A DNA stretch of 64,000 nt. Origin: Pelagibacterium halotolerans B2. Lineage in GTDB: Bacteria > Pseudomonadota > Alphaproteobacteria > Rhizobiales > Devosiaceae. The DNA is taken from contig NC_016078.1 in NCBI RefSeq assembly GCF_000230555.1, positions 1,116,001-1,180,000 of the forward strand, in the 5' to 3' direction. The notes beneath the pieces were generated by a model. That model worked only from the letters and a program-made list of their open reading frames with translations. It made no database searches and was not told the origin of the DNA. The position numbers and the translations under genes were made by a program. Positions 9,205 to 18,172 of the stretch are shown in pieces (position 1 is the first letter of the stretch; every line of letters starts with the position of its first letter).

Positions 9205-10257
9205 ATGCAACCGCCGAAGACAGCCGCACTTCTTGGTGCTTCCGGGTACACCGGAGCTGATCTTTTGCGCCTTGGCGTGCGTCACCCGGGCCTCAAATTT
9301 GTGGCCCTGACCGCCAATACCCATGCGGGCAAGCCGATGGCCTCGGTGTTCCCGCATCTTGCCATGGCCGGTCTGCCCGATCTGGTGGCCAACGAAGACG
9401 TGAATTTCTCCGATATCGACGTCGTGTTCTGCGGGTTGCCGCACGGAACGAGCCAGAAACTGGTTGCCGATATCGCCCAAGAAAATTCCTCCCTGCGTGT
9501 TATCGATATGGGGGCCGATTTCCGGTTCCGCAATGCCGAGGATTATGGCCCGGTCTATGGCGCCGACCACGTCGCGCCCCATTTGCAGGAAAAGGCGGCC
9601 TATGGACTGACCGAGCACAACCGCGATGCAATCCGCGACGCGCAGATCATCGCGTGCCCCGGTTGCTATCCCACGGCGACGCTTCTTGCGCTTCTGCCGC
9701 TGGTCAAGTCAGGCGCGATTTCGACCGATGACATGATCATCGACGCCAAATCCGGCGTCACCGGAGCGGGCAGGGCACCCAAGCAGAACACCCTTCTTGC
9801 CGAAGCCGGCGAGAGCCTGACGCCCTATGGCGTTGGCGTGCACCGGCATGCCCCCGAGATCGAGCAGGAAATCGGTCTGGCGGCTGGCAAGAAGGTCGCC
9901 GTCAACTTCACTCCGCATCTCATCCCGATGAGCCGCGGCGAGTTGATTACGGCTCACGTGAAGCTCGACGGCGCCAAAAACGCTGACGAGGCCCGCAAGA
10001 TCTTGGCCGATGCCTATGAGGGCGAGCCGTTCATCCGCGTCGCGGAAAAGGGCGTCATTCCCTCGACCGGCCACGTGCGCGGCTCGAACTATTGCGTCAT
10101 CAATGTCTTTGACGACCGCATTTCCGGCCGGGTGATCGTCATTGCCGCCATCGACAATCTGGTGAAGGGGAGCGCCGGACAGGCAATCCAGAACTTCAAC
10201 GTGGCCTTCGGCTACCCCGAGGCGACCGCTATCGAGGCTCTGCCGCTCTTTCCCTAA
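9205..10257 (+). CDS. argC: N-acetyl-gamma-glutamyl-phosphate reductase
   Basis: This 350-residue enzyme catalyses the NADPH-dependent third step of arginine biosynthesis. The N-terminus has the dinucleotide motif GASGYTGADLLRL. The active-site motif CPGCYPTA carries the catalytic Cys at residue 154. The substrate-binding HRHAPEIEQE and the C-terminal DNLVKGSAGQAIQ motif are intact. The frame is open upstream to 9037, but the ATG at 9205 with an upstream GAGGGCAAG gives the family N-terminus. It appears monocistronic, with a hairpin terminator at 10276-10300. Confidence 0.95.
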   Translation: MQPPKTAALLGASGYTGADLLRLGVRHPGLKFVALTANTHAGKPMASVFPHLAMAGLPDLVANEDVNFSDIDVVFCGLPHGTSQKLVADIAQENSSLRVIDMGADFRFRNAEDYGPVYGADHVAPHLQEKAAYGLTEHNRDAIRDAQIIACPGCYPTATLLALLPLVKSGAISTDDMIIDAKSGVTGAGRAPKQNTLLAEAGESLTPYGVGVHRHAPEIEQEIGLAAGKKVAVNFTPHLIPMSRGELITAHVKLDGAKNADEARKILADAYEGEPFIRVAEKGVIPSTGHVRGSNYCVINVFDDRISGRVIVIAAIDNLVKGSAGQAIQNFNVAFGYPEATAIEALPLFP

Positions 10258-10275
10258 GAGCGCCAGGGCCGGTAA

Positions 10276-10300
10276 AGACCACGGCGCGGGCCGGTCTTTT
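10276..10300 (+). terminator. Terminator after argC
   Basis: AGACC (10276-10280) pairs with GGTCT (10293-10297), with an inner GGC/GCC stem and a 2-nt bulge, ending in a T-run. Confidence 0.6.
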
Positions 10301-10327
10301 ATGTCGAAGCGGACGCCCGTTCATACT

Positions 10328-10354
10328 TTGAACACCATGATAGCCAGATAATAT
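10328..10354 (+). promoter_or_regulatory. Possible promoter of the aminotransferase-hom-glpX operon
   Basis: TTGAAC (10328-10333) and TAATAT (10349-10354) are separated by 15 bp, about 80 bp upstream of the aminotransferase start. The spacer is short, so this is tentative. Confidence 0.35.
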
Positions 10355-10432
10355 CCTTTGCGTGCCGCGCGTCTCAATCGCGCCGCAGCATCGGGTCACA
10401 ACGGGATCGAACCCGATCCCATCGAGGACAAA

Positions 10433-11647
10433 ATGAGCGAAGAATTCCATCGCATCCGCCGCCTGCCACCCTATGTGTTCGAGCACATCAACCCGATCAA
10501 GGCCAAGGCGCGCGCCGAGGGGGTCGACATCATCGATCTCGGCATGGGCAATCCCGATTTGCCGACGCCCACCCACATCGTCGAAAAGCTCAAGGAAACC
10601 GTCAAGGACCCGCGCACCCACCGCTATTCGACATCGCGGGGCATTCCCGGCCTGCGCAAGGCCCAGGCCTCCTATTATGGCCGCCGGTTCGGCGTGAAGC
10701 TCGATCCCAACACCCAGGTGGTCGCCACGCTCGGTTCCAAGGAAGGTTTTGCCAACATGGCACAGGCCATCACCGCGCCTGGCGATGTGGTGCTGGTTCC
10801 AAATCCGACCTATCCGATCCATTCGTTCGGCTTCATCATGTCGGGCGGCGTCGTGCGGTCGATGCCTGCTGATCCAAACGAGGATTTCATGCGCTCGCTC
10901 GACCGGGCGGTGCGTCATTCGATCCCCAAGCCGATAGCGCTGATCCTCAACTACCCGGCCAACCCGACGGCTTATGTCGCTTCGTTCGATTTCTACAAGG
11001 AGGTGGTGGATTACTGTCGCCGCAACGAGATCTTCATTCTCTCCGATCTCGCCTATTCCGAGATCTATTTCGATGGCGAACCGCCCCGTTCAGTGCTCGA
11101 AGTTCCGGGCGCCATGGATGTAACGGTGGAATTTACGTCCATGTCCAAGACCTTCTCCATGCCCGGCTGGCGCATGGGCTTTGCCGTGGGCAACGAGCGA
11201 CTGATTGCGGCGCTGGCGCGCGTCAAATCCTATCTCGACTATGGCGCGTTCACCCCCATCCAGGTCGCCGCCGCTTCGGCCCTCAATGGCGATGATTCCT
11301 GTATCGACGAGGTGCGCAGCATCTACCGCCACCGCCGGGACGTCATGGTCGAAAGCTTCGGCCGCGCCGGCTGGCACATTCCCACCCCGGCAGCCACCAT
11401 GTTCGCCTGGGCCCCGATCCCCGATCAGTTCGCCGATCTGGGGAGCCTCGAATTTGCCAAGCTGCTGATCCGCGAGACCGGCGTCGCCGTGGCGCCCGGC
11501 GTGGGCTTCGGCGAATATGGCGACCAGTATGTGCGCCTCGCCTTCGTTGAAAACGAGCAGCGCATCCGGCAGGCCGCCCGCGCCATCAAGAAGTTCCTGA
11601 GCGGCTCGGCCAGCAACGGAAACGTCGTTCCGCTCGCCAAAGGCTGA
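10433..11647 (+). CDS. PLP-dependent aminotransferase (AlaC / LL-DAP aminotransferase-like)
   Basis: This 404-residue class I/II aminotransferase has the Schiff-base lysine at about K239 within SMSKTFSMPGWRMGF and the substrate Arg region YVRLAFVENEQRIRQA near the C-terminus. Homologues placed just before homoserine dehydrogenase in Rhizobiales are often labelled LL-diaminopimelate aminotransferase, but the sequence resembles AlaC alanine/glutamate transaminases equally well. The ATG at 10433 was chosen over the upstream frame because it starts at family-like SEEFHRIRRLPPYVF. It is likely co-transcribed with hom. Confidence 0.87.
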   Translation: MSEEFHRIRRLPPYVFEHINPIKAKARAEGVDIIDLGMGNPDLPTPTHIVEKLKETVKDPRTHRYSTSRGIPGLRKAQASYYGRRFGVKLDPNTQVVATLGSKEGFANMAQAITAPGDVVLVPNPTYPIHSFGFIMSGGVVRSMPADPNEDFMRSLDRAVRHSIPKPIALILNYPANPTAYVASFDFYKEVVDYCRRNEIFILSDLAYSEIYFDGEPPRSVLEVPGAMDVTVEFTSMSKTFSMPGWRMGFAVGNERLIAALARVKSYLDYGAFTPIQVAAASALNGDDSCIDEVRSIYRHRRDVMVESFGRAGWHIPTPAATMFAWAPIPDQFADLGSLEFAKLLIRETGVAVAPGVGFGEYGDQYVRLAFVENEQRIRQAARAIKKFLSGSASNGNVVPLAKG

Positions 11648-11689
11648 GGTTTCGTCCTCACAAGGGTTGACCTGTAGGCAATTTCCTAT

Positions 11690-11730
11690 TCATGGTCGCG
11701 CGCATCTGAAAATGCAGTGTGCGACCATGA
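11690..11730 (+). promoter_or_regulatory. Perfect inverted repeat enclosing the hom start codon
   Basis: TCATGGTCGC at 11690-11699 and GCGACCATGA at 11721-11730 are exact inverse complements. An inner dyad GCAT/ATGC (11702-11705 and 11712-11715) lies inside the loop. The right arm contains the ATG at 11727. In RNA this would bury the start codon; in DNA it would be a two-armed operator. No strong Shine-Dalgarno is visible, which makes translational control plausible. Confidence 0.55.
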
Positions 11731-13241
11731 GTGATATCGACAGTTTCAAGACCTCAATCGAGACCTTCATCTCTGAACGCGGATGGACACCCACGCGGTT
11801 CGGACGGGAGATCGCCGGAGATCCGCTGTTCGTTTTCGATCTGCGAGAGGGCCGCGAGCCGCGCAGCGAAACCCGCCAGCGCATTGCCCGCGCCATGCAG
11901 GTCTATGCATCCGGAGAGGGCGGGGATACGCGCCCGCTGCGCATCGGCATCGCCGGCCTAGGCACTGTCGGCGCCGCCCTCATCCGCATTCTCACCGAAG
12001 ATGGCGATGCCATCGCGCGCAAGCTGGGCCGCCGGCTTGTCGTTTCGGCGGTCTCCGCACGCTCGCGCTCGCGCGACCGGGGTGTGGACATCTCACCTTT
12101 CAAATGGTTCGACGATCCTGTTGCCCTGGCCCGGTCGGGCGAAATCGATCTTTATGTCGAACTGATCGGCGGCGAGGACGGCCCGGCGCTTGCTTCGGTC
12201 ACCGCCGCACTTGAAAACGGCTGCCCGGTTGTGACCGCGAACAAGGCGCTGCTGGCCCGCCACGGCGTGGCACTCGCTGCTGCCGCCGAGGCTGCCCATG
12301 CCCAGCTCGGGTTTGAGGCTGCAGTGGCCGGCGGCATTCCAGTCATCAAGACGCTGCGTGAGGGATTGGGCTCTGCCGCCATCACGCGCGTCTATGGCAT
12401 CATGAATGGCACCTGCAACTACATCCTCACCCGTATGGGCAATGAAGGAATCGGCTTTGAGGAATGCCTCAAGGACGCCCAGGCGCTGGGCTATGCCGAG
12501 GCCGATCCCACCTTCGATGTCGAAGGTTTCGATACCGCGCACAAGCTGGCTATCCTTGCAAGCCTTTGCTTTGAAACAGAAATTTCGGCCGACCAGGTGT
12601 TCGTCGAAGGCATTTCGCGCATTACACAGGCTGACATAAAAGTTGCCGCAGACCTCGGATACAAGATCAAGCTTCTGGGCATGGCCCGCAAGGTCGAAAG
12701 CGGAATCGAGCAGCGCGTGCATCCCACACTTGTCAGGAAATCGAGCGCCATCGCCGGTGTGGACGGCGTGCTCAACGCCGTGGCGCTGGAAACCAACCAT
12801 GTGCAGGAACTGCTTCTTGCCGGGCCGGGGGCCGGCGGCGAGGCGACGGCGGCGTCGGTTCTCTCGGACATTCTCGACATTGCCCGCGGCACGCAGGTCC
12901 CGCCCCTCGGCGTGCCCAGTTCAGAGCTCAAGCCCTGCGAACGCGCGCCCATGCGCATTCATGAAGGCGGTTATTATATAAGGCTGAATGCAAGAGACGT
13001 TCCCGGTGCGCTTGCAGCCATTGCCACCCGCATGGGTGAGGGGAACATTTCGCTCGAAAGCGTCATCCAGCGCCCCGACCTGCGGGCCAGTGAGCCGGGC
13101 GTTGAGGAAGAAACCTCACGCACCGTGGTGCTCATCACCCACGAGACGATCGAAAGCGCTGTGCGCGAAGCGCTCGAACGGATTGCCAAGGACGGGTTTA
13201 TCGTGGGACAGCCTCAACTGATCCGCATCGAGGAGTTTTGA
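11727..13241 (+). CDS. hom: Homoserine dehydrogenase with N-terminal HTH-like domain
   Basis: The 504-residue protein reduces aspartate semialdehyde to homoserine for Thr/Met/Ile synthesis. The NAD(P)-binding GIAGLGTVGAAL starts near residue 73, the catalytic region has MNGTCNYILT at about 226, and an ACT domain lies at about 420-504. Ordinary Hom proteins begin at the Rossmann strand. Here about 65 residues precede it, with an XRE-like pattern (RGWTPTRFGREIAGDP, DLREGREPRSETRQR) that also occurs in alphaproteobacteria as a free small protein. There is no frame break between the parts. An internal ATG near 11896 lacks a ribosome site. Confidence 0.9.
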   Translation: MSDIDSFKTSIETFISERGWTPTRFGREIAGDPLFVFDLREGREPRSETRQRIARAMQVYASGEGGDTRPLRIGIAGLGTVGAALIRILTEDGDAIARKLGRRLVVSAVSARSRSRDRGVDISPFKWFDDPVALARSGEIDLYVELIGGEDGPALASVTAALENGCPVVTANKALLARHGVALAAAAEAAHAQLGFEAAVAGGIPVIKTLREGLGSAAITRVYGIMNGTCNYILTRMGNEGIGFEECLKDAQALGYAEADPTFDVEGFDTAHKLAILASLCFETEISADQVFVEGISRITQADIKVAADLGYKIKLLGMARKVESGIEQRVHPTLVRKSSAIAGVDGVLNAVALETNHVQELLLAGPGAGGEATAASVLSDILDIARGTQVPPLGVPSSELKPCERAPMRIHEGGYYIRLNARDVPGALAAIATRMGEGNISLESVIQRPDLRASEPGVEEETSRTVVLITHETIESAVREALERIAKDGFIVGQPQLIRIEEF

Positions 13242-13244
13242 CCC

Positions 13245-14216
13245 GTGGCCCAGCCCGAGCCAATCCAAGCAAAGGTCGATGGCAATCTCACCCTTGAGAT
13301 CGCCCGTATCACCGAACGCGCTGCCATCGCGGCGGCCGGTTGGCGCGGCCGGGGCGACGAGATGCGCGCCGACCAGGCCGCTGTCGAAGCCATGCATGTT
13401 GCCCTCAACAACATCGATATCGCCGGAACGATCGTTATCGGCGAGGGCAGGGGGGCTCCCCTGCTCGGCTTCGAGGAAGCGGTCGGCACGGGCGCCGGAC
13501 CGGAAATCGAGGTTGCCGTCGATCCCCTCGAAGGTGTCACCGGCTGCGCCAAGAATCTTTCCGATTCTCTTTCGGTGATGGCATTCGCCGAGCGCGGGGC
13601 CCTGCTGCGGGTGCCCGATGCCTATATGGAAAAAATCGCCATCGGCCCCGGCTATCCGGACGGCGTTGTCGACCTCGACAAATCGGCGACCGAAAACATC
13701 GAGGCGCTTGCCCGGGCCAAGGGCGTTTCCACATCCGACATCGTCACCTGCGTTCTCGACCGGCCTCGCCACGCGCCGCTGATCGCCGAATTGCGCGATC
13801 TGGGCGTAGCCGTCAAACTGTTGCCCGATGGAGATATTGCCGCGGTCATTCACGCAGCCAACAGCGACGATACGGGTATCGACATCTATCTCGGCTCGGG
13901 CGGCGCCCAGGAGGGCGTTTTGGCCGCCGCCGCCATGCGATGCATGGGCGGCCAGATGCAGGGGCGTCTGATCCTCGACACGCCCGACAAGCGCACGCAG
14001 GCTCGCGAGATGGGACATGCCGATGCCACCGCGAAATTTTCCGCCCTGGATATGGCGAGAGGCGACGTTCTGTTTGCCGCCACCGGCGTTACCGATGGCA
14101 GCCTGTTGCGTGGGGTGAAGCTTCTGCCGCGCAAGATCGTCACCTCCAGCGTGGTCATGCGCTCATGGTCGCACACCATCCGTTGGATAACCGCCGAACA
14201 TGGCCGGGTGAACTAA
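13245..14216 (+). CDS. glpX: Fructose-1,6-bisphosphatase class II
   Basis: This 323-residue GlpX enzyme hydrolyses fructose-1,6-bisphosphate in gluconeogenesis (and the Calvin cycle where present). The metal/phosphate motifs GEGRGAPLLG and DPLEGVTG (about residue 93) and the GSGGAQEGVLAAAAMR motif are present. It starts with GTG at 13245, 3 nt after hom, with GAGGAG about 8 nt upstream. The hom-glpX pairing is common in Rhizobiales and implies one transcript. Confidence 0.95.
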   Translation: MAQPEPIQAKVDGNLTLEIARITERAAIAAAGWRGRGDEMRADQAAVEAMHVALNNIDIAGTIVIGEGRGAPLLGFEEAVGTGAGPEIEVAVDPLEGVTGCAKNLSDSLSVMAFAERGALLRVPDAYMEKIAIGPGYPDGVVDLDKSATENIEALARAKGVSTSDIVTCVLDRPRHAPLIAELRDLGVAVKLLPDGDIAAVIHAANSDDTGIDIYLGSGGAQEGVLAAAAMRCMGGQMQGRLILDTPDKRTQAREMGHADATAKFSALDMARGDVLFAATGVTDGSLLRGVKLLPRKIVTSSVVMRSWSHTIRWITAEHGRVN

Positions 14217-14750
14217 CTATTCCAGGCCCAGCACCTGCCGGGCCCGCTCTTCGGCCGTATCTCCCGCCGCAATCACCTCGGGCGCCGTTTGCCCAAGCGC
14301 GCGGGCGGCTTCTTCAGCGGCACTGCGCACATTGGCGACGACCTGCAATTTCTGCTCGTCGGTCATGTTGTCGTCGCGCATCTGAGCGGCATTGTCGACC
14401 AGGGTATCGATCTGGACCTCTATGGCATCCCCGGCGGACGTCATCTGCTCGCTCAGTGCGCTCATGGCGTCGTCACCCATCTCAACGATTGTATCGCCGG
14501 CCTCCTGGCTGTCTTCCATTATGGATTCGAAGGTCTGCTGCGCGTCCTGTTCGATTTCCTCGCGGCGCTGCTGCATTTCCTCGGGTGACATGGTTTCGGC
14601 GGGGGCATCGGGCTCTTCGACCGGCTCGGCGAAGGCTTCCGGATTTCCGGCATCGGGATTGGGTGTTTCGGGCGCCTCCGTCCGGCTTTCGCAGGCGGCC
14701 AGCGTCAGCGCGGAAATAAGCGCAAATGGCAGGATCAATTTTGTATTCAT
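14217..14750 (-). CDS. Small acidic coiled-coil lipoprotein, function unknown
   Basis: The 177-residue protein has a signal peptide ending in a lipobox (LAAC, Cys20), a Pro/Glu-rich linker (about 21-55), and a helical, Gln/Glu/Ala-rich body that is probably coiled-coil. I do not recognise a named family. The same frame stays open antisense to recJ up to 16733, but that is a shadow; the lipoprotein start defines the real gene. It is convergent with glpX, with abutting stops, and divergent from recJ. Confidence 0.78.
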   Translation of the reverse strand: MNTKLILPFALISALTLAACESRTEAPETPNPDAGNPEAFAEPVEEPDAPAETMSPEEMQQRREEIEQDAQQTFESIMEDSQEAGDTIVEMGDDAMSALSEQMTSAGDAIEVQIDTLVDNAAQMRDDNMTDEQKLQVVANVRSAAEEAARALGQTAPEVIAAGDTAEERARQVLGLE

Positions 14751-14930
14751 CGACAAATCCCTCGAAAAAATCATGGATCGGGTTTTGCGCAACCGTCCGA
14801 TGGAAAAACGGCGAGATGGGGCCGATGTTCCCATGCTGGGCCGGCTTGTCGCAGGGCGAAAGCGAAATTCCGTGCAAAAACGCCCGCTTCGGACTATCGA
14901 ATAAACGGGATCACCGTCTATAGATACCTT

Positions 14931-16721
14931 ATGAAGCCCGAGCCTCAAGCCTTTCTCAACGTTGAAAGATCGGTCTGTGGCAAGCGCTGGGTCGATCGGC
15001 TCGATCCTGCCGCCGGGCGCATGGCGGGTGCCATAGCGCAGCAGACAGAACTGCCCGAAATTCTTGCCCGCATCGTGGCTGCGCGCGGTGTCTCGGTCGA
15101 AGACGTCCAGACCTTCATTGCACCGACCATCCGCGAGTTGATGCCCGACCCTTCCATCCTGGCCGGAATGGACGGGCTGGCCCGGAGATTGGCTCGGGCC
15201 ATTGCGGACAACGAGCCCATCGGGCTGTTCGGCGACTATGATGTCGACGGCGCCAGCGCGGTGGCGCTGATGGTGCGCTATCTGCGCCATTTCGGTCTGA
15301 ACCCGCCCATCCATATCCCCGACCGCATTTTTGAAGGTTACGGCCCCAACAATGCGGCCATGGAAAGCCTGATCGAGCAGGGCGTCTCCGTGATCATCAC
15401 GCTCGATTGCGGCACCGCCAGCCACGCACCCATCGCGCATGCCAAATCTCTTGGCGCCGACGTTCTGGTCATCGACCATCACCTTGCGCCCGATACGCTT
15501 CCCGACACGGACGGGTTGGTCAATCCCAACCGGCGCGACGACATTTCGGGGCTGGGTTATCTGTGCGCCACAGGGGTCGCCTTTATGGTCCTGGTCGCAA
15601 CCAACCGGGTCCTTCGCGAAGCGGGCAGGGCCGGTCTGCCCGACCTCATGGGCTGGCTCGATCTTGTGGCGTTGGCAACCATATGCGACGTCGTTCCGCT
15701 CAAAGGACTCAACCGCGCCTTCGTGCTCCGCGGTCTCGACATGGTGCGGGCAGGCAAAAATGTCGGACTCGCCAGCCTCGCGATTGCCGCGCGCGTCTCG
15801 GGTCCGGCCAATGCCTACCATCTGGGATTTCTGCTTGGCCCGCGTATCAATGCCGGTGGACGTATCGGCGATGCGGGGCTCGGTGCGCGGCTTCTGGCCA
15901 CCGATGACGAATACGAAGCGCTGGCGATTGCCCAGCGCCTCGATGAACTCAACGCCGAACGGCAGCGCATCGAAGTCGCCGCCGTCGAGCAGGCCGTTGC
16001 TGCCGCGGAAATGGAAATCGGCGAGGGCCCCGGACCGGCCGTCCTTGTGACCGGTTCGTCGGACTGGCATCAGGGCATTGTCGGGCTGGTCGCGGCGCGG
16101 CTCAAGGAACGCTTCGGGCGCCCCGCCTTTGCCATGGCGCTGGGCGCGGATGGCGGCGGCACCGGTTCGGGCCGCTCGATACCCAGGGTCGATCTTGGTG
16201 CGGCCGTCGTCGACGCCGTGCGCGGCGGGATCATCGCCAAGGGCGGCGGTCACGCCATGGCGGCGGGTGTGACGCTCGCGCCGGGACAACTCGGCCCATT
16301 CCGCCAGTATCTCAACGATACCCTCGCTGACGATGTCCTGGCCGCCCGCGCTGAAGACGGGCTCAAGATAGACGCGGCGCTCACCGCGCGCGGCGCCAAT
16401 CCCGAGTTCATCCACCAGATCGACCGGGCCGGCCCGTTCGGTGCGGGCAATCCCACCCCGGTGTTTGCGCTTCCCACCCACCAGATCCGCTTTGCCGACA
16501 TTGTCGGGGCCGGCGGCCATGTGCGTTGCACGGTCAATTCGGGTGATGGCGCCAACCTCAAGGCTATCGCCTTCCGTGCTGCCGGCACCCCGCTGGGCGA
16601 TGCCCTGCTCAAGGCCCGCGACGGGCAGCGCCTTCATGTCGCGGGCACACTCAATATTGACCATTGGCAAGGACGCGAAACGGTCCAATTGCGAATTATC
16701 GATGCAGCCATACCGGGTTAG
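14931..16721 (+). CDS. recJ: Single-stranded-DNA-specific exonuclease RecJ
   Basis: The 596-residue 5'-3' ssDNA exonuclease acts in recombinational repair and mismatch repair. The DHH phosphoesterase motifs are intact: GDYDVDGA (about 100), LDCGTASH, and VIDHHLAP (DHH about 182-184). The DHHA1 domain shows GGGHAMAAG near 440, followed by the OB-fold C-terminus. The length is normal. Its position after glpX and the lipoprotein is common in this lineage. Confidence 0.96.
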   Translation: MKPEPQAFLNVERSVCGKRWVDRLDPAAGRMAGAIAQQTELPEILARIVAARGVSVEDVQTFIAPTIRELMPDPSILAGMDGLARRLARAIADNEPIGLFGDYDVDGASAVALMVRYLRHFGLNPPIHIPDRIFEGYGPNNAAMESLIEQGVSVIITLDCGTASHAPIAHAKSLGADVLVIDHHLAPDTLPDTDGLVNPNRRDDISGLGYLCATGVAFMVLVATNRVLREAGRAGLPDLMGWLDLVALATICDVVPLKGLNRAFVLRGLDMVRAGKNVGLASLAIAARVSGPANAYHLGFLLGPRINAGGRIGDAGLGARLLATDDEYEALAIAQRLDELNAERQRIEVAAVEQAVAAAEMEIGEGPGPAVLVTGSSDWHQGIVGLVAARLKERFGRPAFAMALGADGGGTGSGRSIPRVDLGAAVVDAVRGGIIAKGGGHAMAAGVTLAPGQLGPFRQYLNDTLADDVLAARAEDGLKIDAALTARGANPEFIHQIDRAGPFGAGNPTPVFALPTHQIRFADIVGAGGHVRCTVNSGDGANLKAIAFRAAGTPLGDALLKARDGQRLHVAGTLNIDHWQGRETVQLRIIDAAIPG

Positions 16722-16727
16722 CTGCTC

Positions 16728-16755
16728 TTGCATCGCGGGACATGGCGGTTAAGAT
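16728..16755 (+). promoter_or_regulatory. Possible cfa promoter
   Basis: TTGCAT (16728-16733) and TAAGAT (16750-16755) are 16 bp apart and leave a leader of about 90 nt before cfa. In other bacteria cfa is sigma-S or sRNA controlled; nothing specific is visible here. Confidence 0.35.
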
Positions 16756-16849
16756 CGTGTGTCAGGGCTGCAATCTGAAATCGATCCTGGTTCGTATCTG
16801 GACCTATACAGCAGTTTCGATTGCCCGCGCAGGCAGGGGATGAGGGTCA

Positions 16850-18079
16850 ATGAGTCAAGCCACTATCGATCGTGAGCAAGTGCAACCCGGATTGGGAACA
16901 CGGATCAAGTCCGTGCTGCTCGAAAAGATTGGCGCCGCGCTGATGGGGGTACCGCGCAAGGGAGCGCTCACGGTTACCTTTCCCAGCGGTCGCTGCCGAA
17001 CCCTGGGCGACGCCGCGACCGGAGAACACGCATTCCTCAAGCTCAACAACTTCCGTGTGCTCAAGGCCGCAATGCGGCGCGGCACGCTCGGCTTTGCCGA
17101 AGCCTACATGCGGGGAGACATCGAGATTAAGGACCTCACGGCCCTGTTCCGATTCTTTCTCCAGAACCGCGATATATTCGACAAGGCCAACCCGGGGATA
17201 TTCCGCCGCGCGGCCCAGGACCTCGCTTACCACATGTCGCGGCCCAATACCCGCGAGGGCAGCCAGAAAAACATCGCCGAGCACTATGATCTCGGCAACG
17301 ATTTCTATGCCGAATGGCTCGATCCCTCGATGACCTATTCCTCGGCCTATTTTGCCGGCCAGGACATTTCTCTCGAAGAGGCTCAGCGCGCAAAATATCA
17401 GCGCATAATGGTCATGGCCGGAATCCGCCCGGGCCATCATGTCCTCGAGATCGGTTGCGGATGGGGCGGTTTTGCGGAAATGGCGACCCGGGCAGGTGCT
17501 CATCTGCGTGGCATAACGCTCTCCCGGGAACAGCTCAAATACGGTATCGAACGCCTCGAAAGGCAGGGGCTCGCCGATTTCGGCAAACTCGTTTTCGAGG
17601 ATTATCGCGACACAAAAGGTTCATTCGACCACGTCGCTTCGATCGAAATGATCGAGGCGGTTGGGGAGGAGCACTGGCCCGACTATTTCAAGACCGTCCA
17701 CGACAGGCTCAAACCCGGCGGCACCGCTGCCATTCAGGCAATCACCATCGCCGAGCGCGATTTTGAAATCTACAAGGCCTATCCCGACTTCATCCAGCGC
17801 TACATTTTCCCCGGCGGTATGCTGCTCACCAAGACCGTGATGAAGGAAGCGGCGGCCAGGGTGGGGCTGGTGCTCGAGGCGACAGATTGCTTCCGGCTCG
17901 ACTATGCCCAAACATTGCGCGCCTGGAGCAGGCGGTTCGTCGAACGCTGGGAAACGATTGCCAAGCTGGGTTATGACGAAGCCTTCAAGCGCAAATGGCT
18001 CTACTACCTTGCCTATTGCGAGGCTGGATTTACCGAAGGCACTATTGACGTCGGCATCTACCAGTATCGGCGGCCGTAA
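16850..18079 (+). CDS. cfa: Cyclopropane-fatty-acyl-phospholipid synthase
   Basis: This 409-residue SAM-dependent enzyme adds a methylene bridge to unsaturated fatty acyl chains of membrane lipids. It has the SAM-binding motif VLEIGCGWGG (about 199-208), the NIAEHYDLGNDFYAEWLD motif that marks CFA synthases, and YIFPGGMLLT near 320. GAGGGTCA precedes the ATG. It appears to be a single-gene unit. A related lipid-modifying methyltransferase is possible, but the fit to CFA synthase is good. Confidence 0.93.
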   Translation: MSQATIDREQVQPGLGTRIKSVLLEKIGAALMGVPRKGALTVTFPSGRCRTLGDAATGEHAFLKLNNFRVLKAAMRRGTLGFAEAYMRGDIEIKDLTALFRFFLQNRDIFDKANPGIFRRAAQDLAYHMSRPNTREGSQKNIAEHYDLGNDFYAEWLDPSMTYSSAYFAGQDISLEEAQRAKYQRIMVMAGIRPGHHVLEIGCGWGGFAEMATRAGAHLRGITLSREQLKYGIERLERQGLADFGKLVFEDYRDTKGSFDHVASIEMIEAVGEEHWPDYFKTVHDRLKPGGTAAIQAITIAERDFEIYKAYPDFIQRYIFPGGMLLTKTVMKEAAARVGLVLEATDCFRLDYAQTLRAWSRRFVERWETIAKLGYDEAFKRKWLYYLAYCEAGFTEGTIDVGIYQYRRP

Positions 18080-18103
18080 TGGCACGGCGCGTCCGCATTT
18101 AAC

Positions 18104-18132
18104 TTGACTGCGCAAATCATAAAATATAGCTA
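18104..18132 (+). promoter_or_regulatory. Possible promoter of the siderophore uptake operon
   Basis: TTGACT (18104-18109) precedes an A/T-rich stretch with TATAGC (18125-18130) or TAGCTA (18127-18132) as candidate -10. No clear Fur, RirA or Irr site is visible by eye. Confidence 0.35.
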
Positions 18133-18172
18133 GGCCCAATCCCGCTGACTATCGCCGGAGCGATTGGCGCCA

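Noticed and set aside
14751-16733. Minus-strand open frame of over 650 codons upstream of and in frame with the small lipoprotein
   Set aside because: It is antisense to recJ throughout, low-complexity Gly/Arg/Asp-rich in sequence, and has no family motif. The lipoprotein signal peptide marks the real start at 14750.
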